Shown here: positions 52,427 through 61,213 of the stretch, in pieces
Layout: each line of letters opens with the position of its first letter
How positions within the stretch are numbered: the first letter of the stretch is position 1
Assembly: GCF_004209755.1 (NCBI RefSeq)
Contig: NZ_CP035913.1
Location: forward strand, 4,650,001-4,714,000
Direction of reading: 5' to 3'
Origin: Pseudoduganella lutea
GTDB lineage: Bacteria; Pseudomonadota; Gammaproteobacteria; Burkholderiales; Burkholderiaceae_D
DNA length: 64,000 nt
Made by a program: the position numbers and the translations under genes
The notes under the pieces: generated by a model
Databases searched by the model: none
The model's input: only the letters and a program-made list of their open reading frames with translations
Told to the model about the DNA's origin: nothing

Positions 52427-53269
52427 ATGACCGACGCCGCTGATGATTTCGACGCATTATTCGAGGAAGTGTCCGCGCAGCGTGCCACCGCCTCCCCGGC
52501 GCCGGCGCCCGCACCCGCGCCGGCCGCTGCTGCCGGTGACGACCTGGAAAGCCTGTTCGACGAGATCGCCTCGACCCGTACCGCTCCCGCGCCTGCGCCA
52601 TCGGCTCCAGCTGCCGCTGCCGTGCAGGCAGCCGACGCGCCGGCCGGCGAGGAAGGCCAGCAGGATGGCACCATGTTCGAACGCCTGGGCGGCATCGTTC
52701 GCCTGTTGCACGACTCGCTGCGCGAACTTGGCTACGACAAGGCGCTGACGGAGGCCTCGAGCCAGATCGTGGACGCACAGGACCGCCTGGAATACGTGGC
52801 CTCGCTGACCGAACAGGCTGCCAACAAGGTGTTGAACACGCTCGACGATGGCATGCCCGCACAGGACGTGCTGTCGAAGAAGTCCAAGGAAATGGAAGAC
52901 CGCTGGGCCGCGCTGTTCGACGGCAAGCTCAGCATTGAAGAATTCAAGACGCTGGCCGGCGACTCGCGCGCATTTGCGCAAGCCGTGTCCGAAGCCACCG
53001 AAGCCGAGAAGGCGCGCCTGCTTGAAATCATGATGGCGCAGGATTTCCAGGATATCACCGGCCAGTTGATCAAGAAGGTGGTGATCATCACCAAGACGGT
53101 CGAGTCGGAACTGGCCCAGCTGCTGAAGGACAATGCGCCGCCTGACAAGCGCGAGCTCATTGCGCAGAAAGAGGCCCTGGAAGTGTCGCTGATGAGTGGG
53201 CCGTCGGCCCCGTCCGTGGCGCTGAACCAGGACAATGTGGACGACCTGCTTGCCGACCTGGGGTTCTGA
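52427..53269 (+). CDS. cheZ: CheZ-type protein phosphatase
   Basis: This 280-residue protein dephosphorylates CheY-P. An Ala/Pro-rich N-terminal region (residues 1-80) carries two acidic repeats, DDFDALFEEV and DDLESLFDEI. The four-helix-bundle core (about 85-235) contains the active signature MMAQDFQDITGQLIKKV. The C-terminal CheY-binding peptide is DNVDDLLADLGF. It is longer than E. coli CheZ (214) mainly through the N-terminal extension. The acidic N-terminal repeats resemble the CheY-binding tail and might be extra docking sites. It overlaps cheA by one base. Confidence 0.9.
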   Translation: MTDAADDFDALFEEVSAQRATASPAPAPAPAPAAAAGDDLESLFDEIASTRTAPAPAPSAPAAAAVQAADAPAGEEGQQDGTMFERLGGIVRLLHDSLRELGYDKALTEASSQIVDAQDRLEYVASLTEQAANKVLNTLDDGMPAQDVLSKKSKEMEDRWAALFDGKLSIEEFKTLAGDSRAFAQAVSEATEAEKARLLEIMMAQDFQDITGQLIKKVVIITKTVESELAQLLKDNAPPDKRELIAQKEALEVSLMSGPSAPSVALNQDNVDDLLADLGF

Positions 53270-55191
53270 TGGACGATATGCTCAAGGAGTTCGTCGTCGA
53301 GGCGATGGACCTGGCGGTCAATGTCGAGGAGCACCTGCTGCATCTCGAACGCGATCCGCAGAACAAGGAAACGCTGAACGCCGTGTTCCGTTCGTTCCAC
53401 ACCATCAAGGGTGGGGCGGGCTTCATGAATCTCGGTGCGCTCGTGTCGGCCTGTCACCTGACGGAAAACCTGTTCGATGCGCTGCGCACCGGTGTCGCGC
53501 CCGTCACGCCGCTGTCGATCGAGGCGGCGCTCCAGGCGTCCGGCTTCGTGGCCGACCAGCTGGCGGAACTGAACAACGGCGCCGCGCCGGATAGCCTCGG
53601 GCCGATGCCGGCCGACCTGGAAGCGATCCTGACGGACGCCATCAATGGCAAGGAAAGCTCGGCCAAGCCGGCGGCGAAGGCCGCGCCGGCACCGGCCCCC
53701 GTGGCGCCGCCGGCACCCGCCGCGCCAGCCGCGACGGCACCGCGTGCGCCGTCGGCCGATGGCCTGGACTGGGAATCGATGTACGAGGCGGTCGTGCCGC
53801 CGGGAACGTATGCGCGGCCCGCCGGGGCACCTGCCGCCGCACCGGTTGCTCCTCCCGCCAGCGCTGCCGTCAGCGCTCCCGTGGCGCCTGCCGCCGAAGC
53901 GCCGGCCGCCCCGGCGCCCGTTGCCGCACCGTCCGTCGATGCGTCCGGGAAGAAATGGGATGGTGTCGAGCGCCGCGACGAAGCCAAGGCTGCCCATGCC
54001 GCGCCCGCGAAAGAGGAAAGCATCCGTATCGACGCGGTCAAGCTCGACGCGCTGCTGGAAGTGGCCGGCGAATCCGTGCAGGCCGCCAACCAGGCCGCCG
54101 TGCTGCTGGAGCGCCTGCAGCAGTTCAAGTTCGAAGGCCAGGCCGCCACGCTGATGTCGGCCCTGACCGAAACGCTGGAACGGGCGTCGCGCTATTCGAC
54201 GGAACTGCAGCGCGCCACGCTGGCAACCCGCATGCAACCGGTCGGCAGGCTGTTCCAGAAATTCCCGCGCCTGGTGCGCGAACTGGCGAAAGACCTGGGC
54301 AAGGAAGTCGAACTGGTCATCGAAGGCGCGGAAACGGAAGTGGACCGCGTCGTCGTCGACAGCCTGTACGATCCGCTCGTGCACATGCTGCGCAACGCGC
54401 TCGACCACGGCGTGGAAGGCCCGGACGCCCGTATTGCCGCCGGCAAGAACCCGAAGGCAACGATCCTGCTGAAAGCGTGGCAGGAAGCCAACAGTGTGAT
54501 GATCGTGCTGCAGGACGACGGCAAGGGCATGGACCCGGCAGCGCTGCGCCGCAAGGCCGGCGAGAAGGGGCTGATCTCGCCGACCGCGAACATGACGGAC
54601 GACGAGTCGTACCAGCTGGTATTCCTGCCGGGCTTCTCGACGAAGGAAGTGGCATCGTCCGTTTCCGGCCGCGGCGTGGGCATGGACGTGGTGAAGACCG
54701 CCGTCGAGAAGAACCGTGGCGCGATCCACATCGAATCGGCGCTGGGCAAGGGCACCAAGTTCGCGATCCGCCTGCCGATCGAGCTGTCGATCGTGCCGAC
54801 GATGCTGGTATCGACCTCCGGCGCGCTGCTGGCGCTGCCGATGGCCGTCGTCGAGCGCGTGGTGGAACTGCCGGAAACGTTCAACGAAGTGGGCGGTGCG
54901 CCGGTGATGAAGGACCAGGGGCGGCCGCTGCCGGTGCGTTCGCTGGCCAATGCGCTGGGCTATGAACTGTCCACCGAACGCGTGGGCATCGTCATCAATG
55001 CGCCGCAGCCGTACATCCTGGCCGTGGGTGCCGTCGACGGCACCGCCGACCTGGTGATCAAGCCGATGACGGCGCTGACCGTCGAAGGCGTGACCGGTAC
55101 CGCACGCTCGGCCGAAGGCGAACTGGTGCTTGTCGTGGGCCTATCGTTCCTGATGGATGGTTGCAGGAGCAGCGTGCGCATGGCAGCATAA
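53269..55191 (+). CDS. cheA: CheA-type chemotaxis histidine kinase
   Basis: This 640-residue kinase has an HPt domain with phosphorylatable H44 in FRSFHTIKGGAGF, and a linker rich in Ala and Pro (about 125-225). The dimerisation and HATPase domains contain LRNALDHGVEGPDAR, DDGKGMDPAALRRKAGEKG, FLPGFSTKE and SGRGVGMDVVK. A CheW-like regulatory domain follows from about residue 505. No CheY-binding P2 domain is obvious. Coupled to cheZ by a one-base overlap. No cheW, cheY, cheR, cheB or receptor genes adjoin, so partners must be encoded elsewhere. A terminator follows. Confidence 0.92.
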   Translation: MDDMLKEFVVEAMDLAVNVEEHLLHLERDPQNKETLNAVFRSFHTIKGGAGFMNLGALVSACHLTENLFDALRTGVAPVTPLSIEAALQASGFVADQLAELNNGAAPDSLGPMPADLEAILTDAINGKESSAKPAAKAAPAPAPVAPPAPAAPAATAPRAPSADGLDWESMYEAVVPPGTYARPAGAPAAAPVAPPASAAVSAPVAPAAEAPAAPAPVAAPSVDASGKKWDGVERRDEAKAAHAAPAKEESIRIDAVKLDALLEVAGESVQAANQAAVLLERLQQFKFEGQAATLMSALTETLERASRYSTELQRATLATRMQPVGRLFQKFPRLVRELAKDLGKEVELVIEGAETEVDRVVVDSLYDPLVHMLRNALDHGVEGPDARIAAGKNPKATILLKAWQEANSVMIVLQDDGKGMDPAALRRKAGEKGLISPTANMTDDESYQLVFLPGFSTKEVASSVSGRGVGMDVVKTAVEKNRGAIHIESALGKGTKFAIRLPIELSIVPTMLVSTSGALLALPMAVVERVVELPETFNEVGGAPVMKDQGRPLPVRSLANALGYELSTERVGIVINAPQPYILAVGAVDGTADLVIKPMTALTVEGVTGTARSAEGELVLVVGLSFLMDGCRSSVRMAA

Positions 55192-55215
55192 AGAGTTCGC
55201 CAAGCAAGTCACCCG

Positions 55216-55248
55216 AAAAAGCCTGCGACCGCAATCGCAGGCTTTTTT
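55216..55248 (+). terminator. Rho-independent terminator of cheZ-cheA
   Basis: GCCTGCGA (55221-55228) pairs perfectly with TCGCAGGC (55235-55242) across a 6-nt loop and is followed by six T's. Confidence 0.93.
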
Positions 55249-55278
55249 GCTTTCTAAACTAAAATATTGCTTAGAACC

Positions 55279-55370
55279 GGGGTCAGACCCCACTTTTGCG
55301 AAACATTTCCTGGATCCGGGGTCAGACCCCGGTGATGAGAAATGTTTCCTCGAAAATAGGGTCCGTCCCC
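55279..55370. repeat. Three GGGG-n5-CCCC repeats between cheA and leuC
   Basis: Cores are GGGGTCAGACCCC (55279-55291), GGGGTCAGACCCC (55318-55330) and GGGTCCGTCCCC (55359-55370). They are separated by GCGAAACATTTCC or GAAATGTTTCC linkers, so this is a short tandem array with a period of about 40 bp. It lies in the 347-bp gap between the cheA terminator and leuC, in front of the leuC promoter. Confidence 0.82.
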
Positions 55371-55493
55371 ATTTTCGCCATTTTCGGAGCAACAATTCGC
55401 AACACCGGCGCCCTAGGCGCGCAGCAGGGAAATGCAAGGGACCGCGGCCCACGAGGCGGAAAGTCGGCTTGTTTTGCAGCGCACAAACTGTGG

Positions 55494-55499
55494 CATAAT
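55494..55499 (+). promoter_or_regulatory. -10-like element of leuC
   Basis: CATAAT lies 40 bp before the leuC start. A T-rich TTGTTTTGC around 55469-55477 could be the -35, but the spacing is not ideal. Confidence 0.4.
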
Positions 55500-55538
55500 C
55501 AAAACGGAACTTTCTACACACAGGCAGCAAGCAGCATT

Positions 55539-56939
55539 ATGAAGACGCTTTACGACAAACTCTGGGAATCGCATGTGGTGCGCACGGAGGACGACGGCAC
55601 CGCCATCCTGTACATCGATCGCCACCTCGTGCATGAAGTCACCAGCCCGCAAGCCTTCGACGGCCTGCGCGCGGCCAACCGCTCTCTGTGGCGCCTGTCC
55701 GCCAACCTGGCGGTGGCAGACCACAACGTGCCCACCACCGACCGCTCGCACGGTATCGAGGATCCTGTTTCCCGCCTGCAGGTGGAAACGCTGGACAACA
55801 ATACCAAGGAGTACGGCGTCACGTACTTCAACATGAACGACAAGCGCCAGGGCATCGTCCACGTGATCGGCCCGGAGCAGGGTGCCACGCTGCCCGGCAT
55901 GACCGTCGTTTGCGGCGATTCGCACACGTCCACGCACGGCGCCTTCGGCGCGCTGGCGCACGGCATCGGCACTTCCGAAGTCGAGCACGTGCTGGCCACG
56001 CAGACGCTGCTGGCGAAGAAATCGAAATCGATGCTGGTGCAGGTCGACGGCGAACTGCTGCCCGGCGTGACCGCCAAGGATATCGTGCTGGCCATCATCG
56101 GCAAGATCGGTACCGCAGGCGGCACCGGCTACGCGATCGAGTTCGGCGGCTCCGCGATCCGTGCGCTGTCGATGGAAGGCCGCATGACGGTCTGCAACAT
56201 GGCGATCGAAGCGGGTGCGCGCGCCGGCATGATCGGCGTCGACGACACCACGATCAATTACGTGAAGGGCCGCCCGTTCGCGCCCGTGGGCCCGCACTGG
56301 GAACGCGCCGTCGAATACTGGCGCACGCTGCACACCGAGCCGGGTGCGAAGTTCGACTTCGTCGTCACCCTCGATGCGGCCGAGATCAAGCCGCAGGTGA
56401 CCTGGGGCACGTCGCCCGAGATGGTTGTGCCGGTCGATGGCCGCGTGCCCGATCCCGACCACGAAAAGGACACGGTCAAGCGCGAGGCGATGGAAAAGGC
56501 ACTGGTCTACATGGACCTGAAGCCGAACACGGCGATCGAGGATATCCGCATCGACAAGGTGTTCATCGGTTCCTGCACCAACTCGCGTATCGAAGACCTG
56601 CGCGCCGCCGCCGCCGTCGTGCGCGGCAAGCAGCGCGCCTCGAACGTGAAGCTGGCGATGGTGGTGCCGGGTTCCGGGCTGGTCAAGGAACAGGCCGAGC
56701 GCGAAGGGCTGGACACGATCTTCAAGGCCGCCGGCTTCGAATGGCGTGAGCCGGGCTGCTCGATGTGCCTGGCAATGAATGCCGACCGCCTCGATCCGGG
56801 CGAGCGCTGCGCGTCCACCTCGAACCGCAATTTCGAGGGCCGGCAAGGCCAGGGCGGGCGCACCCACCTGGTGTCGCCGGCCATGGCCGCCGCCGCCGGT
56901 ATCGCCGGCCACTTCGTCGACATCCGCGCGATCCGCTGA
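55539..56939 (+). CDS. leuC: 3-isopropylmalate dehydratase, large subunit
   Basis: This 466-residue subunit isomerises 2- to 3-isopropylmalate with LeuD in leucine synthesis. The aconitase-type [4Fe-4S] cysteines are in [23 protein letters not shown] sequence, [13 protein letters not shown] and [32 protein letters not shown] and [13 protein letters not shown] are typical. Length is standard. The start [14 protein letters not shown] is the family N-terminus. An entericidin gene and leuD follow. Confidence 0.97.
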   Translation: MKTLYDKLWESHVVRTEDDGTAILYIDRHLVHEVTSPQAFDGLRAANRSLWRLSANLAVADHNVPTTDRSHGIEDPVSRLQVETLDNNTKEYGVTYFNMNDKRQGIVHVIGPEQGATLPGMTVVCGDSHTSTHGAFGALAHGIGTSEVEHVLATQTLLAKKSKSMLVQVDGELLPGVTAKDIVLAIIGKIGTAGGTGYAIEFGGSAIRALSMEGRMTVCNMAIEAGARAGMIGVDDTTINYVKGRPFAPVGPHWERAVEYWRTLHTEPGAKFDFVVTLDAAEIKPQVTWGTSPEMVVPVDGRVPDPDHEKDTVKREAMEKALVYMDLKPNTAIEDIRIDKVFIGSCTNSRIEDLRAAAAVVRGKQRASNVKLAMVVPGSGLVKEQAEREGLDTIFKAAGFEWREPGCSMCLAMNADRLDPGERCASTSNRNFEGRQGQGGRTHLVSPAMAAAAGIAGHFVDIRAIR

Positions 56940-56965
56940 CCTGATCGACCCCAACGGCAGAGTCC

Positions 56966-56992
56966 GGGGTCAGACCCGCCGGGTCTGACCCC
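56966..56992. repeat. Head-to-head GGGGTCAGACCC repeat pair
   Basis: GGGGTCAGACCCG (56966-56978) and its mirror image GGGTCTGACCCC (56981-56992) nearly abut and form an almost perfect 27-bp palindrome. It lies between leuC and the entericidin gene and could form a strong hairpin within the operon transcript. Confidence 0.82.
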
Positions 56993-57051
56993 AGTATTTG
57001 CGGTTGGGGTGAAAGCAAGCGCTACCCAAACTTTCACAAGAAGTCAGAACC

Positions 57052-57174
57052 ATGAAAACCCTGTTCGCCATCGCCCTCGCCACCATCGTCCTTGCCGGTT
57101 GCAACACCGTTGCCGGTTTCGGCAAGGACGTACAGAAGGTTGGCCAGGCCGTCGAACGCGGCGGCAAAAAATAA
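57052..57174 (+). CDS. Entericidin A/B-family small lipoprotein
   Basis: This 40-residue lipoprotein has the signal [17 protein letters not shown] with lipidated C17, then [20 protein letters not shown], the entericidin signature (GxGxDxxxxGxxxE-like). Entericidins are small bacteriolytic or membrane-active lipoproteins linked to stationary-phase and stress responses. The gene sits between leuC and leuD in the same direction, with 43 bp to leuD, a placement seen in other Betaproteobacteria. Confidence 0.88.
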   Translation: MKTLFAIALATIVLAGCNTVAGFGKDVQKVGQAVERGGKK

Positions 57175-57217
57175 CACCGCGGCGCGGCCTGGTGCCGCGC
57201 TCCACCAAGAGAGCAGC

Positions 57218-57865
57218 ATGGACAAATTTACGATCTACGAGGGCCTTGTCGCCCCGCTCGACCGCTCGAACGTCGATACCGACGCCATCATCCCGAAACA
57301 GTTCCTGAAATCGATCCGCCGCACGGGCTTCGGCCCCAACCTGTTCGACGAGTGGCGCTACCTGGATCACGGCGAGCCCGGCATGGATAATTCCAATCGC
57401 CCGCTGAATCCGGACTTCGTGCTGAACCAGCCCCGCTACCAGGGCGCGTCGATCCTCCTCACGCGCAAGAACTTCGGCTGCGGCTCCTCGCGCGAACATG
57501 CGCCGTGGGCGCTGGAGCAATACGGCTTCCGTGCCATCCTGGCGCCCAGCTTTGCCGACATCTTCTTTAACAATTGCTTCAAGAACGGCGTGCTGCCGGT
57601 CGTCTTAACCGAAGCGCAGATCGATCATCTGTTCGACGAAGTCAAGGCCTTCCCCGGCTACCGCCTGGTGGTGGACCTTGAGCAGCAAGTCATCCGCTCC
57701 CAGGACGGCAAGATCTCCTACCCCTTCGAGGTCGACGCCTTCCGCAAATATTGCCTGATGAACGGCCTCGACGATATTGGCCTCACGCTGCGCCACGCGG
57801 ACACCATCCGTGCGTTCGAGGAGCGGCATCTGGCAAGCCAGCCCTGGCTGGCCAACTCGATCTGA
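57218..57865 (+). CDS. leuD: 3-isopropylmalate dehydratase, small subunit
   Basis: This 215-residue partner of LeuC contains the swivelling domain: [40 protein letters not shown] (substrate loop) and [17 protein letters not shown]. Length is normal. The ATG at 57218 fits the family start ([14 protein letters not shown]). leuB follows 16 bp later. Confidence 0.97.
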   Translation: MDKFTIYEGLVAPLDRSNVDTDAIIPKQFLKSIRRTGFGPNLFDEWRYLDHGEPGMDNSNRPLNPDFVLNQPRYQGASILLTRKNFGCGSSREHAPWALEQYGFRAILAPSFADIFFNNCFKNGVLPVVLTEAQIDHLFDEVKAFPGYRLVVDLEQQVIRSQDGKISYPFEVDAFRKYCLMNGLDDIGLTLRHADTIRAFEERHLASQPWLANSI

Positions 57866-57881
57866 AAACGGGTATACAACA

Positions 57882-58955
57882 ATGAAAATCGCAATCCTGC
57901 CGGGCGACGGCATCGGCCCGGAGATCGTCGCCCAGGCTGTCAAGGTGCTGAACGCGCTCGACGAGAAATTCGAACTGGAAACCGCGCCGGTCGGCGGTGC
58001 CGGCTATGAAGCGGCCGGCCATCCGCTGCCGGACGCCACGCTGGCGCTGGCCAAGGCGGCCGATGCCGTGCTGTTCGGCGCCGTCGGCGACTGGAAGTAC
58101 GACACGCTGGACCGTCCGCTGCGCCCCGAACAGGCCATCCTCGGCCTGCGCAAGAACCTGGGCCTGTTCGCCAACCTGCGCCCGGCGATCCTGTACCCGG
58201 AACTGGCCGGTGCTTCCACGCTGAAGCCCGAGGTGGTATCGGGCCTGGACATCCTGATCATCCGCGAACTGACCGGCGACATTTATTTCGGCCAGCCGCG
58301 CGGCGTGCGCGAATGCCCGGACGGCCCGTTCAAGGGCCAGCGCGAAGGTTTCGACACGATGCGCTATGCCGAGGGTGAAATTCGCCGCATTGCCCACGTG
58401 GCGTTCCAGGCCGCGCAAAAGCGCGACAAGCGCCTGACCAGCGTCGACAAGGCCAACGTGCTGGAAACGTTCCAGTTCTGGAAAGACATCGTCACCGACG
58501 TGCACAAGGAATACCCGGACGTGGCGCTGGACCACATGTATGTCGACAACGCCGCGATGCAGCTGGTGCGCGCGCCGAAGAAGTTCGACGTGATCGTCAC
58601 CGGCAACATGTTCGGCGATATCCTGTCCGATGCCGCAGCGATGCTGACCGGCTCGATCGGCATGCTGCCTTCGGCCTCGCTGGATGCGAACAACAAGGGC
58701 CTGTACGAACCGTCGCACGGCTCCGCGCCGGACATCGCCGGCAAGGGCATTGCCAATCCGCTGGCCACGATCCTGTCGGCGACGATGATGCTGCGCTTCT
58801 CGCTGGGCAAGGCCGAACAGGCCGACCGCATCGACAGCGCCGTGAAGGCCGTGCTGGCGCAGGGCCTGCGCACGGCCGACATCTACGAGGAAGGCACCAC
58901 GAAAGTGGGCACCGAGCAGATGGGCGACGCCGTCGTCAAGGCGCTGGCGAAGTAA
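57882..58955 (+). CDS. leuB: 3-isopropylmalate dehydrogenase
   Basis: This 357-residue NAD-dependent decarboxylating dehydrogenase forms 2-oxoisocaproate. It shows [55 protein letters not shown] and [36 protein letters not shown] is the cofactor-proximal signature. It is the last leucine gene before asd. Confidence 0.97.
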   Translation: MKIAILPGDGIGPEIVAQAVKVLNALDEKFELETAPVGGAGYEAAGHPLPDATLALAKAADAVLFGAVGDWKYDTLDRPLRPEQAILGLRKNLGLFANLRPAILYPELAGASTLKPEVVSGLDILIIRELTGDIYFGQPRGVRECPDGPFKGQREGFDTMRYAEGEIRRIAHVAFQAAQKRDKRLTSVDKANVLETFQFWKDIVTDVHKEYPDVALDHMYVDNAAMQLVRAPKKFDVIVTGNMFGDILSDAAAMLTGSIGMLPSASLDANNKGLYEPSHGSAPDIAGKGIANPLATILSATMMLRFSLGKAEQADRIDSAVKAVLAQGLRTADIYEEGTTKVGTEQMGDAVVKALAK

Positions 58956-58967
58956 ATACATGTACAC

Positions 58968-58990
58968 GGAACGCGCCGCTGGTGCGTTCC
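58968..58990 (+). other. Small stem-loop between leuB and asd
   Basis: GGAACGC (58968-58974) pairs with GCGTTCC (58984-58990) across 9 nt. There is no T-run, so it is probably an mRNA processing or stability structure rather than a terminator. Confidence 0.45.
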
Positions 58991-59022
58991 AGTAGAACAT
59001 CCAAAACTCCGAGGGTAATAAA

Positions 59023-60150
59023 ATGAAATTAGTAGGTCTGGTAGGCTGGCGTGGCATGGTGGGCTCGGTCCTGATGCAGCGCATGCAGGAAGAGGGCGAT
59101 TTCGACCACATCGAACCGGTCTTCTTCTCCACGTCGAACACGGGCGGCAAGGCCCCGGCAATGGCGAAGAACGAAACCACGCTGAAGGACGCCACCGATA
59201 TCGACGAACTGAAGCGCTGCGAGATCATCATCTCCTGCCAGGGCGGCGACTACACGAGCGAAGTGTTCCCGAAACTGCGCGCGGCGGGCTGGAACGGTTA
59301 CTGGATCGACGCGGCGTCCACGCTGCGCATGGACAAGGATTCGGTCATCGTGCTGGATCCGGTCAACCTGGACGTCATCAAGGATGCGATGACGAAGGGC
59401 GTGAAGAACTTCATCGGCGGTAACTGCACCGTGTCGTGCATGCTGATGGGCCTGGGCGGCCTGTTCAAGGCCAACCTGGTGGACTGGATGACGTCGATGA
59501 CGTACCAGGCCGCATCGGGCGGCGGCGCGCAGCACATGCGCGAGCTGCTGACCCAGTTCGGCACCATCAACGCTGCCGTGAAACCGCTGCTGGACAACCC
59601 GGCTTCCGCGATCCTGGAAATCGATCGCCAGGTGCTGGCGACCCAGCATGGCCTGTCGGCTGAAGAAACGAAACAGTTCGGCGTGCCGCTGGCCGGCAAC
59701 CTGATCCCGTGGATCGACAAGGACCTGAACAACGGCCAGTCGAAGGAAGAGTGGAAGGGCGGCGCCGAGACCAACAAGATCCTCGGCCGCGGCGAAGGCT
59801 TCGGCTCCAAGGCGATTCCGGTGGACGGCCTGTGCGTGCGCATCGGCGCGATGCGCTGCCACTCGCAAGCGCTGACTATCAAGCTGAACAAGGATGTGCC
59901 GCTGGACGAGATCAACGACATCATCGCCAACGACAACCAGTGGGTGAAGTTCGTGCCGAACACGCGCGAAGCTTCCGTGCGCGACCTGACCCCGGCCGCC
60001 GTGACGGGCAGCCTGACGATCCCGGTCGGCCGCGTGCGCAAGCTGTCGATGGGTCCGGAATACATTTCCGCGTTCACCGTCGGCGACCAGCTGCTGTGGG
60101 GCGCGGCCGAGCCACTGCGCCGCATGTTGCGCATCGTGCTGGACAAGTAA
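59023..60150 (+). CDS. asd: Aspartate-semialdehyde dehydrogenase
   Basis: This 375-residue NADPH enzyme reduces beta-aspartyl phosphate to the semialdehyde, the branch point to lysine, threonine and methionine. It shows [18 protein letters not shown] (Rossmann Gly motif), [30 protein letters not shown] with the catalytic Cys, and [16 protein letters not shown] with the active-site His. It is the proteobacterial long form. A terminator follows at 60172. Confidence 0.97.
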   Translation: MKLVGLVGWRGMVGSVLMQRMQEEGDFDHIEPVFFSTSNTGGKAPAMAKNETTLKDATDIDELKRCEIIISCQGGDYTSEVFPKLRAAGWNGYWIDAASTLRMDKDSVIVLDPVNLDVIKDAMTKGVKNFIGGNCTVSCMLMGLGGLFKANLVDWMTSMTYQAASGGGAQHMRELLTQFGTINAAVKPLLDNPASAILEIDRQVLATQHGLSAEETKQFGVPLAGNLIPWIDKDLNNGQSKEEWKGGAETNKILGRGEGFGSKAIPVDGLCVRIGAMRCHSQALTIKLNKDVPLDEINDIIANDNQWVKFVPNTREASVRDLTPAAVTGSLTIPVGRVRKLSMGPEYISAFTVGDQLLWGAAEPLRRMLRIVLDK

Positions 60151-60171
60151 TCCGCCGCTTGGCATGCCAGG

Positions 60172-60199
60172 AAAACCGGGCCGCGAGCCCGGTTTTTTT
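60172..60199 (+). terminator. Rho-independent terminator of the leu-asd operon
   Basis: AACCGGGC (60174-60181) pairs with GCCCGGTT (60187-60194) across CGCGA, with seven T's at the end. Confidence 0.93.
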
Positions 60200-60246
60200 A
60201 CGTCGACAATTCAGCTCGGCCATGTAATGCGTTGCGTTACACATAC

Positions 60247-60272
60247 AGGTCGGATGCAAGCGTATCCGACCT
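60247..60272. promoter_or_regulatory. Perfect 9-bp inverted repeat before the PEP-CTERM gene
   Basis: AGGTCGGAT (60247-60255) and ATCCGACCT (60264-60272) flank 8 bp, about 60-85 bp before the PEP-CTERM gene. It may be an operator or a leader hairpin. A weaker repeat, GTAATGC-GTT-GCGTTAC, lies just upstream at 60224-60240. Confidence 0.45.
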
Positions 60273-60330
60273 CGCCATGCGATCGAAAGCCTGCTAGGCT
60301 GAATGATCACAATGACAAGCGAGGCCTGAC

Positions 60331-61071
60331 ATGACACGCACGCTCGTTGCCGGGTCCGTCCTGGCGGTATTGTTCGGCAACGCGCTCGCGCAAGACTCGA
60401 CCGCGCAGGCTTCGCTGTCGGATTACAGTTACCAGCTGATCGATCTGGACCCAGCCGATGGCATTGCGCCATCCATCGCATTCCCCATCAACAGGCGGGT
60501 TGCCGCGACCAGCGTCGCCGCGCGCTATGGCGACGAACAAAGCAATGACGAACAGCCCAGCACCGCAGGCGAACTGGTGTCGTCATCACAGGTCGCCGGC
60601 AGCGCCCAGGCGATGGCCTGGTTCAGTGGCGACACGATGGGGGCTTCCGGCAGTATCGGCGAGGCCGGCATCTACCAGGCGGTGGGTCTCTGGGAGGCGT
60701 TCTACATACTGAGTCCCCGCACCAAGTTGATCTTCACCGGTCACGCCACCGGGTCGCTTGGTATCGGCGCCCCGGTGCCGGGGCAGAACAGCGCGGCGGT
60801 CGTAACGGTACGCTTCACGCCTTCCGACGATGGCACGCCAAGTCTCTATTCCCGGATCCTGTCGACGTACAACCCCGGCAGCGGCACGGCATTCGATGAC
60901 TGGATCCAGGTCGAGTTCGTAAACGACTCGAGTCTCGACCTGATTTCCGAATTGCAGATATCGGCCAGCGCATTTGCCGTCGTCAGCGTGGTTCCTGAAC
61001 CGTCGAGCTATCTGATGCTGGGTACCGGCCTCGTCCTTGCCGGAGGCATGCTGCGGCGCCGCCGCGCTTGA
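60331..61071 (+). CDS. PEP-CTERM sorting-signal protein
   Basis: This 246-residue exported protein has an N-terminal signal peptide (LVAGSVLAVLFGNALA) and a C-terminal PEP-CTERM tripartite signal: VPEPSSYLMLG, a hydrophobic helix, then RRRRA. Exosortase recognises this signal in exopolysaccharide-producing Proteobacteria. The mature middle part (SSSQVAGSAQAMAWFSGDT; TRLIFTGHATGSLGI-like TKLIFTGHATGSLGI) is beta-rich and of unknown function. No exosortase gene lies in the window. Confidence 0.87.
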   Translation: MTRTLVAGSVLAVLFGNALAQDSTAQASLSDYSYQLIDLDPADGIAPSIAFPINRRVAATSVAARYGDEQSNDEQPSTAGELVSSSQVAGSAQAMAWFSGDTMGASGSIGEAGIYQAVGLWEAFYILSPRTKLIFTGHATGSLGIGAPVPGQNSAAVVTVRFTPSDDGTPSLYSRILSTYNPGSGTAFDDWIQVEFVNDSSLDLISELQISASAFAVVSVVPEPSSYLMLGTGLVLAGGMLRRRRA

Positions 61072-61213
61072 GAAACGAATTGAGAAACGAACCGAGCCTT
61101 TCATAGGGGGCGCGCGCTCCGGGAGCGGCGCTTGCATGCTCACGGGCATGATGTTATGTTGGGACGTCCGGCCAAGCCCCGGCCGCCCGTTGCCAACTTA
61201 ACACCATAAGAAT

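Noticed and set aside
60213..60240. Sigma-54 promoter before the PEP-CTERM gene
   Set aside because: GG and GC elements are 11 rather than 12 bp apart and the surrounding bases do not fit the consensus.
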